11,063 nucleotides of DNA. Origin: Flavobacterium psychrophilum (GTDB taxonomy: Bacteria > Bacteroidota > Bacteroidia > Flavobacteriales > Flavobacteriaceae). A program made the position numbers and the translations under genes. A model generated the notes under the pieces. It was not told where the DNA came from, ran no database searches, and saw only the letters and a list, made by a program, of their open reading frames with translations. The stretch spans positions 1-11,063 of the forward strand of contig CAMAWK010000070.1 in the NCBI GenBank assembly GCA_945861915.1, given 5' to 3'. Below, piece by piece: positions 4,802-11,063 of the stretch (the stretch's first letter is position 1; each line of letters starts with the position of its first letter).

Positions 4802-6808
4802 TTATCCGTTTATTTTCAGTTTCATTCCTGGTTTCAATTCTTCGCCACTAATGTTATTCCATTTTTTAATATCTGAAATACTAACTCCCGGATATTTTTT
4901 GGAAATACTGTATAACGAATCTCCTTTTTTGACCAGATAATCGTTGGTTTTGTTTTTAGAAACCGATGCTACATCCTCTTTTTTCTTGAAACTGTTTTTG
5001 GTGTTATTTTCTACAGCAACTTCGGTTTGAGCCACTACTAAACTATATCCTGTGGCAATGGAATTGTTTTGTAAATTATTCCACAATTTCAAATCTTCAA
5101 TAGTCGAACCAAATTTTTTGGCAATATTTCCTAAATTATCTCCTTTTTTGACAATGTATTCTACTTTTTCCAATTTGGTGTTTACCGCTACTTCTTCTTT
5201 CGCAATTGCATCATTTTTAGCAATTTGCAACGATGCTCCCAATTGAATTGAATTAGCAGAAAGATGATTCAATTCTTTTATTTCGGTTAAAGTAAGATTG
5301 TGCTTTTTGGCAATTGAGCTTAAGTTATCTCCTTTTTGAACAATATAAAAAGCATTGCTTGTGGAAGTCAAAGTATCATTGCTTGCCGTTTTTTTAACCT
5401 CATCTGATATAGGTTGTTTGAAAGCAATTGCTTTTTCTGTGCTTTTTTGAGTTGCAAGGGTATCTTCTAGATAAATCTTCAAACTTCTTCCTCTCGAAAC
5501 CGTATTGCTTTTTAACCCATTCCATTTTTTGACATCGGCAACCGAAACATCGTATTTATTGGCAATTCCCGTCAAATTATCGCCTCTTTTTACTGTATAA
5601 TACTTGGTTTTAGGTAAGTTTATTTTGCTTTCTACCACATTCAAAGTATCCTTTGTAACCGTTGCTTTAGCCACTTGAATTCCTTGAAACGGCTTTTCTC
5701 TCTTGTTTTCTTCCAGTTGAGTGTAAGCATATATTTTATCTTCATTTGAAGTAAAAACGGCTATTTTATCTTTTGGCAATCGTAGAAAATGACTTTGATT
5801 TTCATACACCGGAATCACATTCATTTTATATGAAGGATTCAAAACTTGCAATTGTGCTACTGGAATATCTAATAAATCAGAGATTTGCTTGAAAGATAGT
5901 TGTCTCTTGATTTGAATCGTATCCGTGGCAAAATGTTTTACAATAGCTCTGTCTGGTTTAATTCCGTGCTCTTTGTAGTATTCATAAATGTACATAGTTG
6001 CCAAAAATGCAGGAACATAGCCTTGAGTTTCTTTGGGTAAATTTTTTCTAATATTCCAATAATTTTGTTGTCCTCCAGATCTTCGAATGGCTTTTGCTAC
6101 ATTCCCAGGTCCCGAATTATAAGACGCCAAAACCAAATCCCAATCACCAAAAATAGCATACATATTAGACATATATTGGGCAGCAGCTTCACTCGCTTTT
6201 AGTGGATCACTTCGCTCATCTACATAGGAATCAATTTTTAAATTGTATTGTTTTCCGGTTTGATACATAAACTGCCACAAACCTGTAGCACCCATTCTAG
6301 AAACTGCTTTTGGGTTTAATGCCGATTCTACAACCGCCAAATATTTGATTTCTAAAGGAACGTTTTTGTTCGCAAACGCTTCTTCAAATAAGGGAAAATA
6401 ATATTCTGAAACCGCCATTAACCGTTCAAAAGATTTTTTTCTGTTTTTTAGAAATGATTTGATGATGTTTTCCAAACCCACATTGTATTCAATGTTAAAA
6501 GGCGATTTGGCATCCATCGCTTGCAATCTTGATTTTAGCAAATCAGTAGACAATTCATAGTCCACTTTTTCGTCACTATTGAAGTTTTTAATATCTTCCG
6601 AAATAGTGTTAAACGAGTCTAAATCTGCTAATTCCTTCATCCAAAGACTGTCTACACAAGAGGCAATTTCGTCTTTAACAAAGGTTTTTTTGATAGAATC
6701 AAGATAGAAACTGTTTACTTCATTCTTAACAATTCCACTGTGTTTTTGTGAAAAGGAAACAATTGAAAATAGTAGAAAAAACGATAGGGCTATTTTTTTT
6801 TTACTCAT
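4802..6808 (-). CDS. MltD-like lytic transglycosylase with four LysM domains
   Basis: This exported enzyme cleaves the MurNAc-GlcNAc bond of peptidoglycan, forming 1,6-anhydro ends. Residues 1-20 are a signal peptide ending SIVSFSQ, without a lipobox, whereas E. coli MltD is a lipoprotein. Residues 21-130 are a helical N-terminal region. The goose-lysozyme-like catalytic domain spans about 135-290: Glu161 in VVESALNPKAVS is the catalytic acid, followed by GATGLWQFM (173-181), LASYNSGPGNV (228-238) and YVPAFLATMYI. A degenerate LysM-like stretch covers 298-347. Four clear LysM repeats follow at about 403-446, 487-530, 550-593 and 624-667, each with a (K/R)GD-(N/S)L core and joined by Lys/Thr/Ser-rich linkers. 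At 668 residues it is longer than E. coli MltD (about 450) owing to extra repeats. It has its own candidate promoter after pgk and precedes a DUF4837-type lipoprotein. Confidence 0.93.
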   Translation of the reverse strand: MSKKKIALSFFLLFSIVSFSQKHSGIVKNEVNSFYLDSIKKTFVKDEIASCVDSLWMKELADLDSFNTISEDIKNFNSDEKVDYELSTDLLKSRLQAMDAKSPFNIEYNVGLENIIKSFLKNRKKSFERLMAVSEYYFPLFEEAFANKNVPLEIKYLAVVESALNPKAVSRMGATGLWQFMYQTGKQYNLKIDSYVDERSDPLKASEAAAQYMSNMYAIFGDWDLVLASYNSGPGNVAKAIRRSGGQQNYWNIRKNLPKETQGYVPAFLATMYIYEYYKEHGIKPDRAIVKHFATDTIQIKRQLSFKQISDLLDIPVAQLQVLNPSYKMNVIPVYENQSHFLRLPKDKIAVFTSNEDKIYAYTQLEENKREKPFQGIQVAKATVTKDTLNVVESKINLPKTKYYTVKRGDNLTGIANKYDVSVADVKKWNGLKSNTVSRGRSLKIYLEDTLATQKSTEKAIAFKQPISDEVKKTASNDTLTSTSNAFYIVQKGDNLSSIAKKHNLTLTEIKELNHLSANSIQLGASLQIAKNDAIAKEEVAVNTKLEKVEYIVKKGDNLGNIAKKFGSTIEDLKLWNNLQNNSIATGYSLVVAQTEVAVENNTKNSFKKKEDVASVSKNKTNDYLVKKGDSLYSISKKYPGVSISDIKKWNNISGEELKPGMKLKING

Positions 6809-6862
6809 ATTTTTTTAATCAACTTACTAAATTTCAAACCATTAAATACAGTTCGATTTTTG

Positions 6863-6870
6863 CAAACATA
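6863..6870 (-). promoter_or_regulatory. Candidate -7 promoter box for the transglycosylase gene
   Basis: The minus strand reads TATGTTTG, an exact TAnnTTTG match in the 110-base gap after pgk, 54 bases before the transglycosylase ATG. No properly spaced -33 TTG is seen. The leader ends A-rich next to the start codon. Confidence 0.45.
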
Positions 6871-6918
6871 CTAAGCAATAACTAAAAAATTCCTTAAATA
6901 TTGTTAAAAATGTAATTT

Positions 6919-8106
6919 TTAGTCTAAAATGGCTGCGATTCCAGGCAAAATCCTACCTTCTAACATCTCCAACATGGCACCTCCACCTGTTGAAACATAG
7001 CTCACTTTGTCCTCAAATCCAAACTGTTTTACAGCAGCTACAGAATCGCCTCCGCCAACTAATGAAAACGCTCCATTTGCAGTAGCTTCAGCAATAAAAT
7101 GACCCAATTGAATTGTTCCGTTAGAGAAACTTTCCATTTCAAAAACGCCCAATGGTCCGTTCCAAAGAATGGTTTTCGATTCTAAAATTACTTTTTTGAA
7201 ATTTTCCAATGATTGCGGACCAGCATCCAACCCTTCCCATCCGTCTGGAATTTCACGAACATCCACAAATTGTTTGTTAGCAGTATTCGAAAAATCATCG
7301 GCTGCAACCACATCCACAGGAATGTGAATTTGAACGCCTTTTTCTTTGGCTAAACGCAAAATTTCTAAGGCTAATTCTTGTTTGTCGTCTTCACAAATGG
7401 AGTTTCCTACTTTTCCGCCTAAGGCTTTCACGAATGTAAAAGTCATTCCACCACCAATAATCATGTGATCTACTTTGTCTAAAATATTTTCGATTACGGT
7501 GATTTTCGAAGATACTTTTGAACCTCCCAAAACAGCAGTTACTGGTTTTTGAGAATCTTTCAATACTTTGTTTAAACTTTCAATTTCTTTTGCCAATAAC
7601 AATCCAAAACATTTATCATTTGGAAAAAACTGAGCAATGATAGTTGTTGAAGCGTGTGCTCTGTGTGCAGTTCCAAAAGCATCATTTACATAAATATCGC
7701 CCAAAGAAGCTAATTCTTTAGAAAAAGCAACATCTCCAGCTTCTTCCTCGTTATGAAAACGCAGATTTTCTAACAATAAAACTTCTCCCGATTTCAAATT
7801 AGCGGCTGCTGTTTTAGCAGTTTCGCCAATACAATTATCAGCAAATTGAACAGGAACTCCTAGAATTTCTGAGGTCGTTTTTAAAATATGTTTCAACGAA
7901 TATTTTTCTTCTGCTTCTTTTGGTCTTCCTAAATGCGACATCAAAATAACACTTCCGCCATCGGCAAGAATTTTGTCAATCGTAGGTTTTGCAGCTTCAA
8001 TTCGAGTAACATCTGTTACATTGAAATTTTCGTCCAATGGCACGTTAAAATCTACACGGATAATGGCTTTTTTTGCAGCAAAATTGAAATCGTTTACAGT
8101 TTTCAT
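6919..8106 (-). CDS. pgk: Phosphoglycerate kinase
   Basis: A cytoplasmic glycolytic enzyme that reversibly transfers phosphate from 1,3-bisphosphoglycerate to ADP. The full two-domain protein of 395 residues is present, the usual bacterial length. The N-domain substrate site includes RVDFNVP (17-23), the 3-phosphoglycerate-binding SHLGRP (57-62), [10 protein letters not shown] and [15 protein letters not shown] (139-153). The C-domain nucleotide site includes [12 protein letters not shown] (191-202), WNGPLGVFE (315-323) and the Gly-rich [14 protein letters not shown] (371-384). All key motifs look intact. It is divergent from holB across a 217-base gap and has its own candidate promoter. The downstream transglycosylase gene also has a candidate box, so cotranscription is possible but not required. 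Confidence 0.98.
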   Translation of the reverse strand: MKTVNDFNFAAKKAIIRVDFNVPLDENFNVTDVTRIEAAKPTIDKILADGGSVILMSHLGRPKEAEEKYSLKHILKTTSEILGVPVQFADNCIGETAKTAAANLKSGEVLLLENLRFHNEEEAGDVAFSKELASLGDIYVNDAFGTAHRAHASTTIIAQFFPNDKCFGLLLAKEIESLNKVLKDSQKPVTAVLGGSKVSSKITVIENILDKVDHMIIGGGMTFTFVKALGGKVGNSICEDDKQELALEILRLAKEKGVQIHIPVDVVAADDFSNTANKQFVDVREIPDGWEGLDAGPQSLENFKKVILESKTILWNGPLGVFEMESFSNGTIQLGHFIAEATANGAFSLVGGGDSVAAVKQFGFEDKVSYVSTGGGAMLEMLEGRILPGIAAILD

Positions 8107-8154
8107 TATAATTAATTTGTTAAATTTTTATTTTTGAATTTTAAAATCGAGCCA

Positions 8155-8180
8155 CAAAGATACTATTTTTTGATTGGCAA
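8155..8180 (-). promoter_or_regulatory. Candidate promoter of pgk
   Basis: On the minus strand the -7 box TATCTTTG (8162 to 8155) matches TAnnTTTG, and a TTG (8180 to 8178) lies 15 bases further upstream, the same spacing as the candidate peroxiredoxin promoter. The predicted leader is roughly 40 bases long and AT-rich. Confidence 0.5.
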
Positions 8181-8312
8181 TAAATTCAAAATTCCGAATT
8201 AAAGACTGGTTTTGAGTAACGAAAACGTTATAATTCAAACATTTAAAATTATAGAAGCGATTCTTTTGAGAAATTTTAGAAACTAATTTTTAAGGTCTCG
8301 TCCATTTTCGAT

Positions 8313-8320
8313 TATATTTG
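8313..8320 (+). promoter_or_regulatory. Candidate -7 box almost touching the holB start
   Basis: TATATTTG matches TAnnTTTG and ends three bases before the holB ATG at 8324. If used, transcription would begin at or just inside the start codon, giving a leaderless or nearly leaderless mRNA. There is no TTG at the usual -33 distance, so the match may be chance and the real promoter may lie further upstream. Confidence 0.35.
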
Positions 8321-8323
8321 CCT

Positions 8324-9472
8324 ATGCAGTTTTCAACAATTTTAGGACAGGAACACATTAAGAATCACTTGACTCGAAGTGCTACTTTAGGTCGAATTCC
8401 GCACGCACAATTATTTGTTGGTCCCGAAGGAAGTGGCACGCTTGCCATGGCAATTGCTTATTCTCAATATATTTTGTGCAACAATCAAAACGTAGAAAAT
8501 GCAAATGGAAATGAAAGTTGCAATCTTAAATTCGAAAAAATTTCACATCCCGATTTGCATTTTGTCTATCCAACAGTTTCTACAGAAGATGTGAAAACCA
8601 AACCCAAAAGTATTGATTTCATTGCCGATTGGCGCGAATTTATAACCCAAAATCCCTACGGCGGTTTATTCGATTGGTATTCGGTTTTAGGTGTTCAAAA
8701 CAAACAAGGAGAAATTAGAGTAGATGATGCACAGGAAATTTTGAAATCACTTTCGTTAAAATCGTATGAAGGGGGTTATAAAATTATGATTGTTTGGATG
8801 GCTGATAAAATGAATACGGCTGCCTCTAATAAATTACTCAAATTACTAGAAGAACCGCTCGAAAAAACGGTTTTCATTCTCATTTCCGAAAACGAAGAAG
8901 ATATTATTCAAACGATTCGCTCTCGTTGTCAAGTATTGCATTTTAATGGTTTAAGCGAAAGCGTACTAACCGAAGCTCTCATTTCTCGAGAAAATATTGA
9001 ACCAAAACTGGCCGCAAAAATCGCACATCAGGCTCAAGGCAATTACAACAAAGCGCTGCAACTTATACACGAAGATACCGACGAATTTCCATTCGAAAAA
9101 TGGTTTGTCGATTGGGTTCGTGCCGCGTTTAAAGCCAAAGGAAATCCTGCTGTCATTGCCGATTTAATTCAATGGAGCGAACAAATTGCTAGTTTAGGAC
9201 GAGAAACACAGAAGAAATTCTTGCAGTTTTGCATCGACTTATTTCGTCAAGCGTTGTTGCACAATTATGAAACCCAAAGTTTGGTGTATCTAGAACCCAA
9301 AGTGGAAAATTTTTCGATAGCCAAATTTGCTCCTTTTGTAAACGGAAATAACATTCATGATATATTTCAGGAATTATCGGATGCGATTTATCACATCGAA
9401 CGCAACGGAAATGCTAAAATAATCCTTACCGATTTATCCATCAAACTCACTCGTTTAATCCACAAAAAATAA
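8324..9472 (+). CDS. holB: DNA polymerase III subunit delta prime
   Basis: This clamp-loader subunit works with delta and the DnaX subunits to load the sliding clamp during replication. I start it at the ATG at 8324 (382 residues, MQFSTILGQEHIKNHL) rather than the in-frame TTG at 8318, because the TTG lies in a promoter-like box and the ATG matches the usual start of this family. The AAA+ fold is visible: PHAQLFVGPEGSGT (26-39) is a degenerate Walker A lacking the Lys, as expected for a delta prime that does not bind ATP. KIMIVWMADKMN (153-164) replaces Walker B, and the arginine-finger motif RSRC is at 199-202. Only two Cys (52 and 66) remain in the region where many homologues hold a four-Cys zinc site. 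A DoxX-like gene follows after three bases. Confidence 0.93.
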   Translation: MQFSTILGQEHIKNHLTRSATLGRIPHAQLFVGPEGSGTLAMAIAYSQYILCNNQNVENANGNESCNLKFEKISHPDLHFVYPTVSTEDVKTKPKSIDFIADWREFITQNPYGGLFDWYSVLGVQNKQGEIRVDDAQEILKSLSLKSYEGGYKIMIVWMADKMNTAASNKLLKLLEEPLEKTVFILISENEEDIIQTIRSRCQVLHFNGLSESVLTEALISRENIEPKLAAKIAHQAQGNYNKALQLIHEDTDEFPFEKWFVDWVRAAFKAKGNPAVIADLIQWSEQIASLGRETQKKFLQFCIDLFRQALLHNYETQSLVYLEPKVENFSIAKFAPFVNGNNIHDIFQELSDAIYHIERNGNAKIILTDLSIKLTRLIHKK

Positions 9473-9475
9473 ACT

Positions 9476-9859
9476 ATGAATAACGCTGCTTCTATCTTGC
9501 TATTGGTTTTTCTAGCGATTACTTTTATACAATCAGGTTATGATAAATTGTTTTATTGGAAAGACAACCTCGATTGGCTGAACCAACATTTTGCCAAAAC
9601 ACAATTAAAAAATCATGTTCGTTTTGCCTTGGGACATATTCTTGTTTTAGAACTTATTTCGGGTGTTTTGTGCATAGTAGGTTGCATCGAATTATTGGTA
9701 AATAATGGGCGAACATTTGGGTTGTACGGTGCCGTTTTTTCGAGTATTACTTTGTTGATGTTGCTTTTTGGACAACGATTGGCCAAAGATTACGACGGTG
9801 CTAGAACAATTGTTATTTACTTTATTCCAGCAGTGATGGCGGTTTTGTTGTTGAGTTAG
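9476..9859 (+). CDS. DoxX-like inner membrane protein
   Basis: A 127-residue integral membrane protein with four predicted hydrophobic segments at about 5-20, 48-75, 81-98 and 111-126. The QSGYDKLFYWKDNLDWL stretch after the first segment and the FGQRLAKDYDGARTIVIYF stretch before the last look like the conserved polar positions of DoxX-type proteins in Flavobacteriaceae. Some DoxX proteins take part in thiol or oxidative-stress membrane complexes in other phyla, but no specific role can be read here. The start is three bases after holB, so the two genes are probably cotranscribed. The stop is followed by the nested inverted repeat before the thioesterase gene. Confidence 0.8.
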   Translation: MNNAASILLLVFLAITFIQSGYDKLFYWKDNLDWLNQHFAKTQLKNHVRFALGHILVLELISGVLCIVGCIELLVNNGRTFGLYGAVFSSITLLMLLFGQRLAKDYDGARTIVIYFIPAVMAVLLLS

Positions 9860-9881
9860 CAACTGATTTTGCATTAAAAAT

Positions 9882-10070
9882 TTACCGCAAAGACGCAAAG
9901 CTCTATATTTAGTTCGTTTTTAAAAGTTCGCAAAGATGAAAATCTTCGATTTTATAAGATAGAAACAGAATCTTTTAAAAAGTAATTACTCCTTGAAAAT
10001 CGAAGATTTTCATCTTAGCGTTCTTAAATATTTATTTCTAAAAGAGAAAACTTTGCTGCCTTTGCGGTAA
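9882..10070. repeat. Nested long inverted repeat with GCAAAG motifs
   Basis: The outer arms are TTACCGCAAAGACGCAAAG (9882-9900) and, reading the complement, TTACCGCAAAGGCAGCAAAG (10070 to 10051). They share 11 identical bases and then a gapped match. The inner arms are 9929-9953 and 9996-10020: 25 positions with one mismatch, holding GATGAAAATCTTCGATTTT. Each inner arm is also a small palindrome, AAAATC-TTC-GATTTT. The central loop is about 42 bases. GCAAAG occurs three times in the left half, and CTTTGC twice in the right half. The element fills nearly all of the 237-base gap. Similar TTTGCG/CGCAAAG repeats are, from memory, scattered through intergenic DNA of Flavobacterium-like genomes. 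It could be a miniature mobile element, a structured RNA region or a bidirectional terminator. Confidence 0.75.
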
Positions 10071-10096
10071 TTTTTTTAAAATTAAAAACATAAAAA

Positions 10097-10606
10097 ATGA
10101 CTTCAAAACACCCCTCCGAATCCCTAACCGTATTGACTGATATGGTTTTACCTAGCGAAACCAATGCGTTGAACCATCTTTTTGGTGGCGAATTGTTGGC
10201 CCGAATGGATCGTGCTGCTTGTATTTCGGCGGGGCGACATTCTCGCCAAATTTGCGTTACGGCTTCTGTTAATCATGTGGCTTTTAATAAATCCATTGCG
10301 TTAGGAAGCGTGGTAATAGTCGAAGCCAAAGTTTCAAGAGCGTTCAAAACCTCGATGGAAGTATATTTAGATGTTTGGGTCGAAGACCGAGAATCAGGTG
10401 CAAAAATTAAATCAAACGAAGCTATTTATACTTTTGTGGCAGTAGATGAACAAGGAAAACCAGTTGAAGTTCCTGAAATTGATCCCGAAACCGAACTTGA
10501 AATCCAACGCTTTGATGCCGCTTTAAGAAGAAAACAATTGAGTTTGCTGCTCGCTGGCAAAATAAAACCAGCAGAAGCAACGGAATTGAAGGCGTTGTTT
10601 TTGTAA
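10097..10606 (+). CDS. Acyl-CoA thioesterase, single hotdog domain
   Basis: This cytoplasmic enzyme hydrolyses acyl-CoA to free acid and CoA; the chain-length preference is unknown. One hotdog fold spans about residues 8-120. Its N-terminal signature, ETNALNHLFGGELLARMD (21-38), has the conserved Asn, FGG and Asp of the YciA/ACOT7 group. The central strand region VTASVNHVAFNKSIALGSVV (54-73) and SRAFKTSMEV (80-89) fit the same group. The 169 residues include a charged C-terminal helical tail (130-169) beyond the fold. The A-rich leader (ACATAAAAA) supports the ATG. No TAnnTTTG box is seen in the repeat-filled region upstream, so its promoter is unidentified. Confidence 0.9.
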   Translation: MTSKHPSESLTVLTDMVLPSETNALNHLFGGELLARMDRAACISAGRHSRQICVTASVNHVAFNKSIALGSVVIVEAKVSRAFKTSMEVYLDVWVEDRESGAKIKSNEAIYTFVAVDEQGKPVEVPEIDPETELEIQRFDAALRRKQLSLLLAGKIKPAEATELKALFL

Positions 10607-10624
10607 AAAATAAGTTATTTTTTT
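10605..10624 (+). terminator. Weak candidate terminator after the thioesterase
   Basis: AAAAAATAA and TTATTTTTT (10605-10613 and 10615-10623) are perfectly complementary around one base, so at most eight pairs can form around a three-base loop. The stem is all A-T and overlaps the stop codon, and it ends in a run of seven T. It is the only terminator-like structure between the thioesterase and recA, and it is weak. Confidence 0.25.
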
Positions 10625-10672
10625 AAAATAAACTTTAAAAATATTTATTAAAACAAACCCAAAACATTCCCC

Positions 10673-10702
10673 TTGCTTCTTCCAAAAAAAGAAGTATTTT
10701 TA
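10673..10702 (+). promoter_or_regulatory. Candidate recA promoter
   Basis: TTG at 10673-10675 and TATTTTTA at 10695-10702 are separated by 19 bases, a normal spacing for Bacteroidota promoters; the -7 box differs from TAnnTTTG only in its last base. The predicted leader is about 15-20 bases and A-rich. I see no clear SOS-type palindrome. Confidence 0.45.
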
Positions 10703-10725
10703 CAAAAAACAAACAACTATAAAAG

Positions 10726-11063
10726 ATGAGTTCAGATAAAGAAGCCAAATTAAAAGCACTACAACTTACACTTGACAAACTAGACAAAACCTACGGAAAA
10801 GGTACTGTAATGAAAATGGGCGACAAAGCCATTGAAGAAGTAGAAACAATTTCTTCGGGTTCTTTGGGAGTCGATTTAGCACTCGGAGTAGGCGGGTATC
10901 CAAAAGGAAGAGTAATTGAAATATACGGACCTGAATCTTCTGGAAAAACAACTTTAACGTTACACGCGATTGCCGAATCCCAAAAAGCAGGAGGAATTGC
11001 CGCTTTTATAGATGCTGAACACGCTTTTGATAGAAATTATGCTGAGAAATTGGGCGTTGATAT
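10726..11063 (+). CDS. recA: Recombinase RecA, N-terminal part, cut by window edge
   Basis: RecA forms ATP-dependent filaments on single-stranded DNA for homologous recombination and, where present, the SOS response. The ATG at 10726 opens a frame that runs off the window after 112 full codons. The N-terminal oligomerisation helix (residues 5-22) leads into [12 protein letters not shown], then [20 protein letters not shown] (43-62). The Walker A motif is GPESSGKT (68-75), and the catalytic Glu is in FIDAEHAFD (E98). AEHAFD replaces the AEHALD common in proteobacteria. The family is about 340 residues, so roughly two thirds is missing. It has its own candidate promoter and follows the thioesterase on the same strand. 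Confidence 0.98.
   Translation, partial: MSSDKEAKLKALQLTLDKLDKTYGKGTVMKMGDKAIEEVETISSGSLGVDLALGVGGYPKGRVIEIYGPESSGKTTLTLHAIAESQKAGGIAAFIDAEHAFDRNYAEKLGVD

Noticed and set aside
6882..6922. CTAAAAAAT and ATTTTTAG arms near the pgk stop, as a pgk terminator
   Set aside because: All-AT stem with a long loop that overlaps the stop codon; too weak to separate from chance.
8229..8253. TATAATT and AATTATA inverted repeat in the pgk-holB gap
   Set aside because: Short AT-only arms with an 11-base loop and no clear position relative to a promoter box.
10766..10951. Minus-strand open frame of 61 codons inside recA
   Set aside because: Antisense to a highly conserved gene, with no independent support.

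Overview
The window looks like core chromosome of a low-GC member of the Bacteroidota, most likely Flavobacterium or a close relative. This rests on the protein families, on the A-rich leaders without clear Shine-Dalgarno motifs, and on repeated matches to the Bacteroidota -7 promoter element TAnnTTTG upstream of genes. I see no phage, insertion sequence, CRISPR array, tRNA or rRNA. No gene-free stretch exceeds 300 bases; the longest are 888-1145, 8107-8323 and 9860-10096.

Layout. (1) 1-887, minus: diphosphomevalonate decarboxylase, cut by the window edge. (2) 1146-2383, plus: a tight redox operon of a typical 2-Cys peroxiredoxin, a small thioredoxin with an atypical WCGNC active site, and an 85-residue protein of unknown function. 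A 29-bp dyad sits over its promoter. (3) 2534-3325, plus: an exported protein with two tandem OmpA-like domains. (4) 3326-8106, minus: phosphoglycerate kinase (pgk), then a lytic transglycosylase with four LysM domains, a DUF4837-type lipoprotein, and an ElaA-type acetyltransferase. The stop codons of the OmpA-like and acetyltransferase genes abut with no base between them. (5) 8324-9859, plus: holB (clamp-loader delta prime) and a DoxX-like membrane protein. (6) 9860-10096: about 200 bp of nested inverted repeats carrying GCAAAG motifs. (7) 10097-10606, plus: an acyl-CoA thioesterase. (8) 10726 to the end, plus: recA, cut by the window edge.

How the genes work together. The peroxiredoxin and thioredoxin form an evident peroxide-reducing pair, and the unknown third gene is one base downstream, so it is probably coupled to them. 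The transglycosylase, the DUF4837 lipoprotein and the OmpA-like protein are all predicted to act at the cell envelope, although the OmpA-like gene is on the opposite strand. The remaining genes are housekeeping (glycolysis, isoprenoid precursors, replication, recombination).

Most of the window is ordinary. The best leads are: the redox operon with its small unknown partner and promoter dyad; a strong hairpin that buries the start codon of the DUF4837 lipoprotein and is followed by a U-rich stretch; the loss of the peptidoglycan-binding Asp in the second OmpA-like domain; and the nested palindrome before the thioesterase. Two genes (the OmpA-like gene and holB) are better started at ATG codons slightly downstream of in-frame TTG codons.
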